Made by a program: the position numbers and the translations under genes
Assembly: GCA_023055355.1 (NCBI GenBank)
Contig: JALJCS010000037.1
Location: forward strand, 3,782,001 to 3,846,000
DNA length: 64,000 bases
Source of the DNA: Agelaius tricolor
Taxonomy: Eukaryota; Chordata; Aves; Passeriformes; Icteridae
Direction: 5' to 3'
In this document: one piece after another, positions 24,392-36,300 of the stretch
How the letters are laid out: each line of letters begins with the position of its first letter
Position numbering within the stretch: position 1 is the stretch's first letter
The notes under the pieces: model-generated
The model's input: only the letters and a program-made list of their open reading frames with translations
The model's database searches: none
Told to the model about the DNA's origin: nothing

Positions 24392-27300
24392 CTAGAAGTG
24401 AAACCAGGCAGAGGAGTCACACCCTGAAAGGAGCACAGAGGGGTCACACCCTGAAAGGAGCACGAGGGAGAGGTGACAGCACACAGCAGCACAAACCCCA
24501 GCCCAGCGTGGGCACAGGGACACATCCATGGCAAATGCTGACACTGGGCACGTGGAGGGGCCCGTGAGAGCCAAAGATCTTTTCAGATCTCCTCAACCAT
24601 GAACAGCTCCCTGTAATCCCTTGGCAGGGTTTGTTCCTGGGAGCAGGAACTGAGCACAAAGTCTGTCTCCAGACTTTGACCTCTCTGCTCTGAGGGCTGA
24701 GGGGAGCTGGGGGCTGGAGATGATCAGCCACAGCCTGCATGAGGCACAGGGACTTCAGAAGCTGTAAAACAAGAGTTAACTCCTTGTAAAGAAACACTAA
24801 AACTAATTAACACTGAAAATCCAAATTAAAAACTACATTTTTTTTAAATGACCAGGCCATCCCTGTCCTGCTCCTGTCTGAGCTCACAGCACACACCAGG
24901 GCCAGCTGTGCCCCCCAGCCCCTCTGCTGAAGGGGATCTCACAGGCAGCCAGGAGGGGCATTTGAAAACACAAGGGCAAACAACCCTGCACTCAGACAGG
25001 GCTCAAGGAGGGGATTTTCACTTGTGAGGCCTGATTAAGATTAGTTTTAGATGACTTTGCAAAGGATTACAAGGGTACACTCTTAGCATGTCCCAGACTG
25101 ATCAAGGGGATAAATTCAGACGTATTCTTCAGCCCAGCCTCCTGAAAGCTGAGCTGCTCTAATGCCTGCACACAGAACCCACTGCCTGGCCTGCTGAGCT
25201 GCCCACAAACCCAGGAATTTCCCTGCAAGCTGCTCCTGGACACATCCCAGCCTGTTTGCTCCTGTGCAGGCACCGTGTGCAGCTGAACTGATCATGCACA
25301 GGGAACTGAACAGCCTGGGCTGGAGGGAGGTGGCCCTGCCCATGGATGGGCTGGAACTGGGGGAGTCTGAAGGTCCCTTCCAACCCAAACCAGTCTGTGA
25401 CTGTGATTCTGTGAGCTCTGTGACTCTGCACAGTTGAGCACCAATGTGCTCAACTCCTGCACATTCCTGAGAGTGAAGGGAGGTAAGAAAAACCCATCAG
25501 TGCTGAGACCAGAGCTGTGGGCAGCAGAGAAGCGCTTACAGCTGAATTCTGCGTGGTTTTATTAGCCAAGAACTACAGCAAAGATAAAAGGGCAAATTCA
25601 GAATGTGTCACCTGTGAAACTGCACTGTGAATTACAGACATTGAACAGGAAACATCCTGTAGCTTCTTGAAATATCTTGAGCTACAGGAAAGAAAAAAAA
25701 AAGGGAAAAGGGCCAGCAGACTGAGCTGTAGAGTGGCTCTGATGGGCCAGATCCCAGTTGCTTACTGACACAATTCACTTGGTGCCAGTGGTTTGAGCTC
25801 TGGAGAAGGGACCCCAGCACACCTGGCTACAGGAAGGTTCTGCTCCATGTGCATTTCCTCTACAGACTCCTCATGCCCTACTAATGATGGGTTCTCCTGC
25901 ACCCAGCCTGGAAAGCTGTCTCCTCCTTTGCACTGCCAGGACCCTCAGGCACAACAAACAGGGCATTTGAAAGGTGAACACTTGCAGGAACTGCAAGGGG
26001 CAGCAGCTGAGCTACACAAGGTGGTTACAAGCAAAACAAAGACCATGGCAGGACTTAAGGGAGTCAAAACTGCTTCTTCATGAAGATGCCCCCCAAAGGA
26101 GGCAGACTGGTTAGCAAGGGGTGTCTGTGTGTCTTTGTACAGGAAATAAATTACCTTGAGCTGATAGTTCAAGTGGAGACTCAAAGGCAACCCTATAAGG
26201 ATTCATTAAGTTTTTCAGATTCTGAAATAGCTGAAAGGAAAACATACCAGAGTTAACAGCTGAAAACAATGATGACTCCTGAGCACCCAGAATTGCCCAT
26301 CTTTGTTCTGGAAAACCTTCCACCCACATCCTTTAAAACATCTATCTCACCAGTAAATAAATAAACCAAGTGCTTTGAACAACTCCTCTCCTCAAAGGTT
26401 TCATTACTTGTTCTGCACATCACTAATCCTTCCTCCCCTGCCCCACAGTCCAGAGGGTTCTCCCACTCACAGCTCCCACACACAGGACAGCAGCACATTC
26501 CCAACCAGCAGAGGAGGCAGGTTTAGAGCTCCCAGTGTGACTCTGGCCTCCCTGGGCCCAGCAGACATTCCAGGGGTGACCCACAGGCTCCTACCTTCTC
26601 CCCATTGGGGTTTCCAAGAACATAGCAGCCCATGATGTGGATGATATTTGGTTCAGGATTGACTTTACTCATCAGCCTGCTCAACCTCTTCCAGAAGCTG
26701 GAAAAAACAGAACACATCATTAAAAAAAAAATAAATCTTTCCTCATAGGCATGATTAATGCCAAGGACATGTGTAACAGCACTCAGCCAGGGCCCAAGGT
26801 TTGTACCCTGGGCAGGAAACTGCTCAGGAAGAGCCATTGGATCCCAGACAAGGAAGAACAGGAGCAGAGCCAGGGCCTGAGGAGCAGGTCCAAGTCATGT
26901 GGCAGAGAAGGAGAAGCAGCCCATCGAGCCAAGGGAGCTCCAAGGTGAGCAGAAGGGAGCAAAGTCCCCCGGGAGTGCTTCTGGAGTGACAGCTTCACCA
27001 AGTGTCCCCTCCAGCTTCCTCTCTCCCATTTCTATCAACAACTGCCCTTTCTGAACACGAGGCTTATCAGAGCACTGGTTCATTTCCAGGGCATGAAATC
27101 AGCAGGGAACAGCTGCAGAGATTGTTCTGAGTGAGACAATACAGCCCAGGCAGCCCCATGTCAGCCCGTGCTTGGTGCTGCTCACAGTCACCCCCCCTTG
27201 ATGTGCAGTGACTGTGACCAGGCATTGGTGCCTGAGGGATGTGAAACACAACCCCCTCCCCTGGGCAGAGGGCTGGAGCAACTTTGGGGGGCTCCAAAGC

Positions 27301-30300
27301 CCAGAAATTCCTCCGTGGGTGTTTCAACCAGACTGCAGCCTCAGCTTTCCCCAGCACTGCCTCCCAGGACACACAAGCTGGATGGAGACATTCACTTCCA
27401 AGCTCCCCAACTTCCAGCTGTGTGTTCACAGCTCTCTGCAGATCCCTGATTTATCAGCTTGGGAGCAGCTATGCCTGGGATGTGCTCAGAATCCTGGATG
27501 TGCACACGTGCTGGAGAATTCCACAGCCAGTGTTTGTGCCAGGGCACGAGATGCCTGGGCAGATGTTGATTTTAATGCTCAGTTCTCATGCCAACAAAAG
27601 TTGTGTAGGAACAGGTTGGTGTACATCCTCCCCCCACAGCCAGGCACTGTTAGCCAAGCAAGTTTGAGCCAGCACAAGCGAGTAGGCAGCAAAACAGGCA
27701 AAGCTTTACTCTCTGCAAGGAGCAGCAAAATTGCTCAGCACTCCCAGCTGAAGGCTGGCATGTTAGTGAAAAGCCTCCTCAGTAACAGACTGGACTTTGA
27801 GCAGGCTTTGCAGAGACAAATTCCATTTCCCCCTGGCCAGAGTCAGCTGTGGGGGAACACCCTGGATTTCTGCCATAGCCACCAGCTTAGCAAGGGTATC
27901 ACAGCACCACAGGCTCGAGGTGCATGTTCTCATTTCTGGTCAGCAAGGCTGTTTTCAGTAGAAGAAATATCTTTTTATCCCTCCTTTTTTGACAGTTTCT
28001 ATCCACAGAGACACTAATTAGATATAAGAATAAATCTCCTGGTGACAGGGCTGCAGCACCCCAGGGATGAGCTCAGCTCTGCCACCTTTGCTGTCACCCT
28101 GAATGAGCTGTGAGCTGCTATTCAGTGCCTCCTCAGCCCCCTCATCCCCTGACCAAACCACCCCAGCTCCCTTCACTTCTCTTGTTCCACCATGTGCTGC
28201 AAACATTGAGCAAATCCAGCAGAGAAACACCATGCAAGGCCAGAACACAGCACAGCCACTCACAGGATCAGATCTTCCTCCTTCTCCACTTTGGCAAAAG
28301 TGGCGACTTTGTTCTTTAACAAGTATAAGTGCCCGGGGCCTCCCTGCAAGAGACAGACAGACAGACAGATGGAAACCCCTTTGCACAGACCCTGGATGAG
28401 TTCCTGTCCTGCCCAGCCATTCCCAGAAGTGCCACAAGGGAGCAGGGCAGCCCTGCAGTGCAGACACGCCCAGGGCCATCCACACACGGGCAGCGTGCTG
28501 GGGGCTGCGTTCCGTGCTTTTTGCTGCTCCGTGCCCACATCACTCTAGAAAGGCACAAAAATAGATTTAAAACGCCATTGTGGGTGGCTGGAGAATAACA
28601 GGGAAGGCGAGAAAGTCCCTGTCACTTGGGGATGCTGGGGGTGGGCAGAGGAGCAGCTGAGCACAGCAGGGACTGCAGGAAGGGCTGGCACTGCAGAGGA
28701 ACTGGACTGGGGCAGCAGGAGGCATGAACAGACTGACACAGCACCAGCAACACTGAAAGTCACAACCTCCGGGTCAGTGTGCAGCAAAGCTGCTCCTCTG
28801 CAGCACTGGGCACGTGGAGGGAGCTCAGTCAGGTCACCCATCCCACTTCTCATGGCACAGCTGCTGGGGGAGCCCACAGCTGACCACCAGCAGGAACAGC
28901 AAACTTGGGAAGGAAATCCCCAGCACCCCCCAAATCCAGCAGGGCCTGGACTGTCCCAGCCCCAGCTCCAGCCTGACCCCTCTCCTGCATCCCCTGGCTT
29001 CCAGCTCCCAGCTGAGCCATCTGCCAGTCTGGCCACAACCACTGTCACTGTCACACTGAAGCTGGATGGAAACCATAACTATGACACTGCAAGTGTTTGT
29101 TCCTGTCTCTGGAATCCTTTCTAGGTCAGTGCTGATGCTGGTTTGTCTGGGGTTCCTTGTGAAAATCAGCCCAGCTCTTGACTTGGCCTCACTAAATCAG
29201 ATTTGATTTCCTGCTGTCACAGCAACTTGAGATTGCTCCATGTCTGGGAAATGGGAAGTGAAAGCTGTGCCTTGGCAGTGACTTTAATGGAAGCTGACTT
29301 TGGAATATTGGTTCCTCTACATCACTTTCCCCACAGAAAATGACAAATTTGTAACAAATCACCCAAGTGCTTAACAACTTTCATGTACCTGGCAAAATAT
29401 CAGCATCTTCCAGATTTTGCAGCCTTTCCGATAAATGTTCAGCTTCTTCTCTATTTCCTCTGCAAAAAAAAAAAAAAAAAACAACTCAACCAAACAAAAC
29501 ATGTTGGAAAAGATGAACCACGGACAAAGGTCAAAATTAATCTAATTTCTTTACATTTAGTCCTGAGGGCAGGAAGCTGAGCTGGGGGTGCTCAGTACAT
29601 GCCAAGGCTGCTGTGGGAGCAGGAAATGTCAGCAGGTGACAGGGCAGAGATGGATGGAACAGCACCAGACACTGCTCTATAGTGACCACAGATCTGGAGC
29701 AGCCCCAGCCCTCCTGGTCCTCTGTCACTGCTCCCACTCCCCACCTCAGGTACAATGAACAGGCAGCTGCTGCCCTGTGCCTCAGTTTCCCTGCTGCAAA
29801 CCACGAGTTTAGCACAGCAAACAGGTCCCAGAAGCGAGTGCTTATTACAGCACAAATCCAAGAGCAGCCAACTGACTGACAGGGTCACTGGGGTGACAAA
29901 AACAACTCTGTGAGTGGCAGCTGAAGCACAGGGCAGCTGAGTGACTTAAATATTGATGGTTACATTTGCAATGGACAGGAGATAAGAAAAGGAGGCAACA
30001 CTGACGTACCCAGGATGTCATCAAAGGTGGCATGTTCATGGTCCTGGAAACCAAGAGAGAAGACATGTAAAGGTTCACTGTCACTCCACCAGCTCCCTAA
30101 TAATCATACAACCCCATTCCAAGGATGCTTTAAAAGCACATTTACACCAACTGATGGCTGCTGCTCACAGGAGCAGTAACTCTCACCCTAAATCAGATTT
30201 CAGCACAGAAGCTGAAGACTGAACAGTCCATGAAGATCAAATCCACCCAAAGGCTTGCAGCTGAAGCCTGCAGACACATCCAAAGCACAGACTGTCCCTG

Positions 30301-33300
30301 AGATGCAGTCAACATCAGGAATGCCTGTTTGCCCATGTTTTGCAGCCACTCTCTGGCTCTACCCCTGGCCAAGCTGGCTGACAAACAGCTGCACCCCCAA
30401 CCCAGCTGCCCCTGCCACAGCAGGGTCATCAGGAGCACTGAACAACCCTCCAAGGAAGAGAGACAAGAGCAGCAAGGCTAAACCCCAGCAGCACAGCCTG
30501 CTGCACACTGACAGTGACCCTGCTGGGCTCCTAGTCCCACCCTCCCTTGCAAATTAAGTGATTAGAAAAAGAAACTCATGACTCCTCACTGCTGTGTCAG
30601 ACACCTGCTCGGGCCAGACTCCCAGGGAAAAGTCAGAGTTAAATTAATGACTGACAGTGAGTGGTTCACTGCTGAGCTCTGAGTGCTGCTTATCCCAAGC
30701 ATGAGCATAAGGAGGAGCCCTAAGCCTGGCAATGCCTGCCCTGCCCTCCCTTGACAATCCTCCCACACAGCTTGCCTGGGCTGCAGAGCCCAGGGTCCAC
30801 ATGTGCCATTTCCAGCCCACCTGACTGTTCCACCTAGACCTGAGCCCCCACAAAGCTACCCCAGACCCCAAAGCTGGGTTCAACACACCCCCAGCCCCTT
30901 CCTGACAGCTTTTCCAAATCACATCAGCATTTTGGAGTCATCCTAACAGGAACTAGGGAAATAAAAAAGTGTCTGAATGACCTGTGCTCTCATCACAGCA
31001 GAAGGGATTTACTTACATAGAGGATGGGGATGATGGAGGGGTCGTCCCTGCGGATAATGGTTGGGACATACTCTGCTTTGGGCACCTTGGAAGAGATGAG
31101 CTGCAAAGGGGAAAAAAGGTGCAACAGCATGAGGAGAAGGCAGGAGAGCCTGGACAGAAGCACAAGGGCCATGAAGCAGTGCCCTGTTCAGCTGGTCTCA
31201 GGTGTGACTCGAGGTAGCAGCTAACCCAGTTCATCACATCCCAGGGAAAGGTTTCCAGCCCAGAGCACCCCAGGCCTGCTGAGTGCCCTGAGTGCCACAA
31301 GAGCACACAGCTCTGCCCTCAGGCTGCACTGGGCCCAGAACAGGCTGGAAAGGGGACACTGGGGTGCACAGAGCATGGAGCAGCTCATGCAGCACCATGG
31401 ATGGCTGTATCCTGTCACCGTGGTATTTCCTGAAAATTCCCTTTGCTAGGATTTCTTCTCCTGGGGAAGTTGAGAAGCCTCAGAGAAAAATGTAAATAAA
31501 AATTATCTGATTTGCTTCTCCTGTGTTTGGCTGCTTTGGAACGTGGTCTGGACATTGTTTACCAACAGGAGCATGTTTGATTAGTTTCATGTGAATTGTT
31601 TTTACTTAATGACCAATCACAGCCAGTTGTGTCAGACTCTGAGTCAATCACGAGTTTTTATTATTCTTTCTTGTTAAGCCTTCTGTCTGTATCCTTCTTT
31701 CTTTAGTATAGTGATATAATATAATATAATATAATATAATATAATATAATATAATATAATATAATATAATATAATATAATATAATATAATATAATATAAT
31801 ATAATATAATATAATATCAGCCTTCTGAGAACATGGAGTCAGATTTTCACCTCTCACCTCATCCTAGGGACCCTCAGAAACACCACAGTATCCCAGTGAG
31901 GATCACTCCTGCAAACTCCTTCTGGCTGTAGGGAGTGTTCAGTGTGTGGTGGGACCTGCACAGGGTCCAGCCAAGGGCTGGCCCTGCACCAGGCACAGCA
32001 GGCACAGGGCTGCAGCTGTCAGACAGTGCCTGACAACTCTGGCTGAAGCCTCAGCTGGCTCCAGCAGCACCAGAGCCTGAACTGTTGTGATTCCAGGCCC
32101 CTCAGTTCCAGTGTGGGAGCAGAGCTGGCAGTGGTGCTCAGGTCTCTATTTTCAGGGTTAACAAGCCTCAAGCTAACTTGGTTCTGTGTTGGTGTCATGT
32201 GGCATTCACATTCTCTGAAAAAATTCCTTCACTCAGGGTTTTTCTCCTGGGAAGCTGAGAAGCCTCAGAGAAAAGGAAAACAATTCTTATCTCATTTGCT
32301 TTTCCTGTGTTGTGCTCATGTGGAATGTGTTTGGAGATTGTTTACCCACAGGTGATTGTTCCATTGCATTCTGCTGGGAGTTGTTTTCACTCTTTGGCCA
32401 ATCAGGGCCAAGCTGTGTCAGGACTCTGGAAAGAGTCAGGAGTTTTCATTATTATCTTTTTAGTATTCAGTAAGTATCCTTTCTGTATTCTTTAGTATAG
32501 TTAGTACAGTGTTCTTTAATGTAATATAGTATAATAAAGTAATAAATTAGCCTTGTGAGAACATGGAGTCAGATGCATCATTCCTTCCTTCGTAGGGGCA
32601 TTCCCTGCAAATACAATGGTGTCAGTCCTGCTCTGATCTGGATTACAGATCCCTCCTTCTAGTTTTATTTCAATGCACTACCTCCAGCAACAACAGATCT
32701 GAGCCCATGTCAAGTCTTGGTTCATCTCTGAGTGACCCCACAGATCCCTGATGCTGTGCCTATACAAGAGACTTCCCATGAAGATCCTGAACTTAGCAGC
32801 ACTGAAAGGACAGGCAGAGCATGAGCTGCAAACTCTCACCATTATTTTTGGTGGAATAAAGTCTTCTCCGTCACATGCCATGGCTTCAAGTTCCTTTTCT
32901 GCTTCCCAGTTCAAGTCAAAGTCACCATCCAGAGTCCCGCAGGAATCCTGAAGGTCATGGCCTGCCAGAACACAGGGAGCATTACAAGGGCAGAACAGCC
33001 TTCCCCACTCCATCCTGCCTTGGCAGCTTCCTCACAAGAGGTGCCACGACACTCGTGCTCTCTTGTCACCCACAGAGTGACAGACACCACTCTGGGGCTG
33101 GTGCCTTCAAACAGACAAACATGGAACAAATGAAGAGTGCACAGAGAGCTCACATCACGTGTCACACAACTTCATCACTCTCGCAGTCACCAAGCTTGGT
33201 TTTCAAATGCTAAGTCACAACAGTCACCCTGTCACTCCAGAAATGGGGAAGGAGACAGAACACAGACAGACTCTCTACACTTCAGCACTGCCAGGCTGAT

Positions 33301-36300
33301 AAGCAAAAGTCCAAAGACATCAAAGCTGGTCTCCTTGTAGTAATTACTGCTCTGACTACATCTTTTCAGGGATTATAAAGAAAATCTGACTTGTGGGTCA
33401 GACTGATCCTGGCAGAGAAGTCTTAGAGCGTGCGTGAGGACAGCTGCAACAAACACAGTCAAATTGCAACAGTAGACTTGAACTTGCTCTCCAAATCGAC
33501 CTTACCTGTTGACCTTCAATGCCTCCTGGGGAAAAAAACATCTGGAAGGAATATAATTGACCATTAAAGGTTAAAAACAGAGATGGTTGCTGGACTGAGG
33601 AAAGAGAACCGAGGTGCCACTGTTTGTGCCTTTGGGGATGTCCGAGTGTCGCTGGGCAGTGCCTGGAGCCTGTGTGAACCACAGCTTTCCCATGGCTTTC
33701 CCATGGCTTTCCCATGGCTTTTCCATGGCTTTCCCATGGCTTTTCCATGGCTTTTCCATCTGCCTCCGGGCAGCTGAGGGAGCAGGGAGGAGTCAGACTG
33801 CCAAACAACAGGATCATGTTGTGAACCTGGCCTTCCATACACCTCCCCTTGCAACCTGGGTCTTCTACAGCTAGCAGGGCCAGATCTCGTGCTTACCTGG
33901 TAGATCAGGTCATTTCATTAGTGAAATTCACTTCAACATGGGCAAACTCATATCCACCAAGCTCCTGCCTACAGGCTTGCAATAAAATCTGTGTAAAACA
34001 GCCAGTCCCTTTATAAGAATACAGATGCTGGCATTCCTTCCTGTAAATGAACACAACAGCATCTCAGTCCCCTCAAGCAGAACACGGCAGCATTACTGGG
34101 GATTCCCAGAGGGATTCCTGGCAGCCCAAATGAAGATCAGATTGCCCCAAGCTATCACCTGTGCAGGAAATCAAAGCTCCATCTCATCAGCTGTGTTCTT
34201 GAGCTATTCCAGGCTAGGAAAGAGCTCAGAAGGGGCTCCTGCATGGGAAGCCACATTAGCCCCACTATGGTGAAGGCAGCCTTGGACTGGTGAGTTTCCA
34301 GAGAGGTTGTTTTGGTGCCAAGAGGATAAGGGATGATGGGAACAGAGGGCTGTAAGAGAGTTGTACCACTGGGTACCCTTTGGCAACTGCTCAATAATCT
34401 GAGGTTGGATGAGTGGTGCTCTACAAATAAATACAGGTACACACAGATGAACAGGTACATACACCTGGAGCGTTACCTGCTCCGATCTCAGGAAACTAAA
34501 AAAGGATCACAGACAGGACAGAGGGCACAGAGGAGTTACTCCAGTGGGGCTCCAGTCAACAACTGCTGGAGGGTTTGCCCACAGGAGGAAGCTCAAAGGA
34601 CTCAGAACTCACTTTCTCGAGAGTCATGGAAGGAATCAGCTTTGATGGGAGTCGGGTCACTCCAGGACCTGCTGAAGCTCCTCTCACGCCGTTCGGCAAA
34701 TGCTAAAGGATAAAACCAGAGCACGACATTAACAGATCCCAAAGCACCTCTGCTGCTGCCAGCAAACAAATCATCCAGCAGATTGCCACCAAAGCCACAC
34801 ATCACAGACTCCCTTGGGCTGCTCCTTCCATTTGCCAAACGTGAGTCCTTTCCACACAGCAGAGACAAGTGTCCACTTGTGCACAGGATGGGACATGGAA
34901 CACAGAAAAAGGACAACACTTGATGATCTCTCCTCAAATGCACACAGCTCAAACCTCAATTTAACCAAGGCCAGTCCAGTGTCCCAGTGTAAGTGCTCAG
35001 ATTCCAAGGCCTCACAGAAATATGCACTGCAACACCTGCATGGCCAGAAGGCAGCTGTAGTGCTCCAGTAAGTTCTCCCTTCATGTTCTACTGGCATCCC
35101 AGTCAGAGCTGGACCAAACAGCAGGGAGGGGATGTCTCTGGAAAGCTAACACTTTCTACATTTTGTTGCAAAAGAGGAAATCCTTCAGCCTTTGCTTGCC
35201 TGCACTCTTGTGAGCACTACTCATGGCTTTTTTTTCCTCCCAAGGAGTGCTGTGTTGTTTGCACTGGCATTTCCCAAGCACAAACCAGGGAGCTTGGCTC
35301 AGACGGCTGCACCGCAGGCAAATTCCTGGGAACTGGCAACCACCGTGTCTGACTTGGCAAGCCCATGTGAGAGCCATTATGCCAGGATTAACAGCCACTT
35401 ATGGGCACTAATACCTATTTCTGGTGGCAGACAGAGTGTGCAGCGGGGAATTGAGTAACAGCAGTACAGGAATTCACTGCAGATCACAAGAGCAGCCTGT
35501 CCCCTGCTGAAGTGTGGCCAGGGAGGGTGTCTGGGGAGACAAATGATGTCTTCAGTTCTTCAGGTGATCTTCATCCTCAGCTTTCAGATAAACCCAGGCA
35601 TTTAGCTACTGTGCACAGAAAGAAAGCTTTGAAAACATGACCCAAGAGTTCCTGAGGCAGAGGCAGGCCTGAGTTTCATGGAGGTAAGCCCTGTCCACGT
35701 CAGGCACTGCTAGCTCAGATGCCGATGAAGACTCCGGAAAGGGCAAAGCTCTTTGCTGATCACTTCCCACAGCACATGAGAAAGGAAAGAATGCAAACTG
35801 AACTCAGCAATGCTTTGCTGTGGGCACTCTGTACATGATGCCTGGCCAGGGAGGTTGGGAAGAACAAGATGCTGTCTCTTCTGGAGCAATCCTCAGCTCC
35901 CAGGAGCAGGTTATTTACACCACTTTCACAGCACTAAGGGAGTTGCCCAACCAAGTTTTGGAGGATTCTTGCCTTCACCAGGGAAAGGGAACTGCAACTT
36001 TGCAGGCCTAAGAGGTGATGTCTTCCCCAGTGAGGCATAACATTCCCTGATTTGGCCCTTGCCCCAATCTCTTCTCTGATCCTCTTCTTTCTTCCTTCCA
36101 CCATCATCTCAGTTCCCACCAGGCAACTCTCCCCCAGGGCCAGCTGTGGAGATGACAGTGGGACAGGGCAGGAGGGGACAGCCAGCAGGCTGTGTGGCAC
36201 ATGGAGCCACAGCTGGTCACAGCTGCAGAGAGAGGCCAGGCAGCTCTGCTGAACTCCCAGCTCAGGTTCTCCTCACTGGCCTCCACCCCAGTGATCACCA

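Larger units (their letters stand above)
24392..26154 (-). other. NSMF: NSMF intron 15
   Basis: It has donor GTAATTT and acceptor TTCTAG. It contains the 27-bp duplication near its 3' end and a CR1 tail at 25310; otherwise nothing was recognised. Confidence 0.9.
31101..32839 (-). other. NSMF: NSMF intron 9 (two LTR insertions)
   Basis: Intron of 1739 bp with donor GTGAGAG. More than half of it is made of two related solo LTRs in plus orientation, antisense to the gene. Confidence 0.9.

Noticed and set aside
31413..32616. The two intron 9 LTRs as one small provirus
   Set aside because: Copy A has exact 6-bp duplications on both its own flanks, and the 305 bp between the copies show no primer-binding site or retroviral coding sequence.
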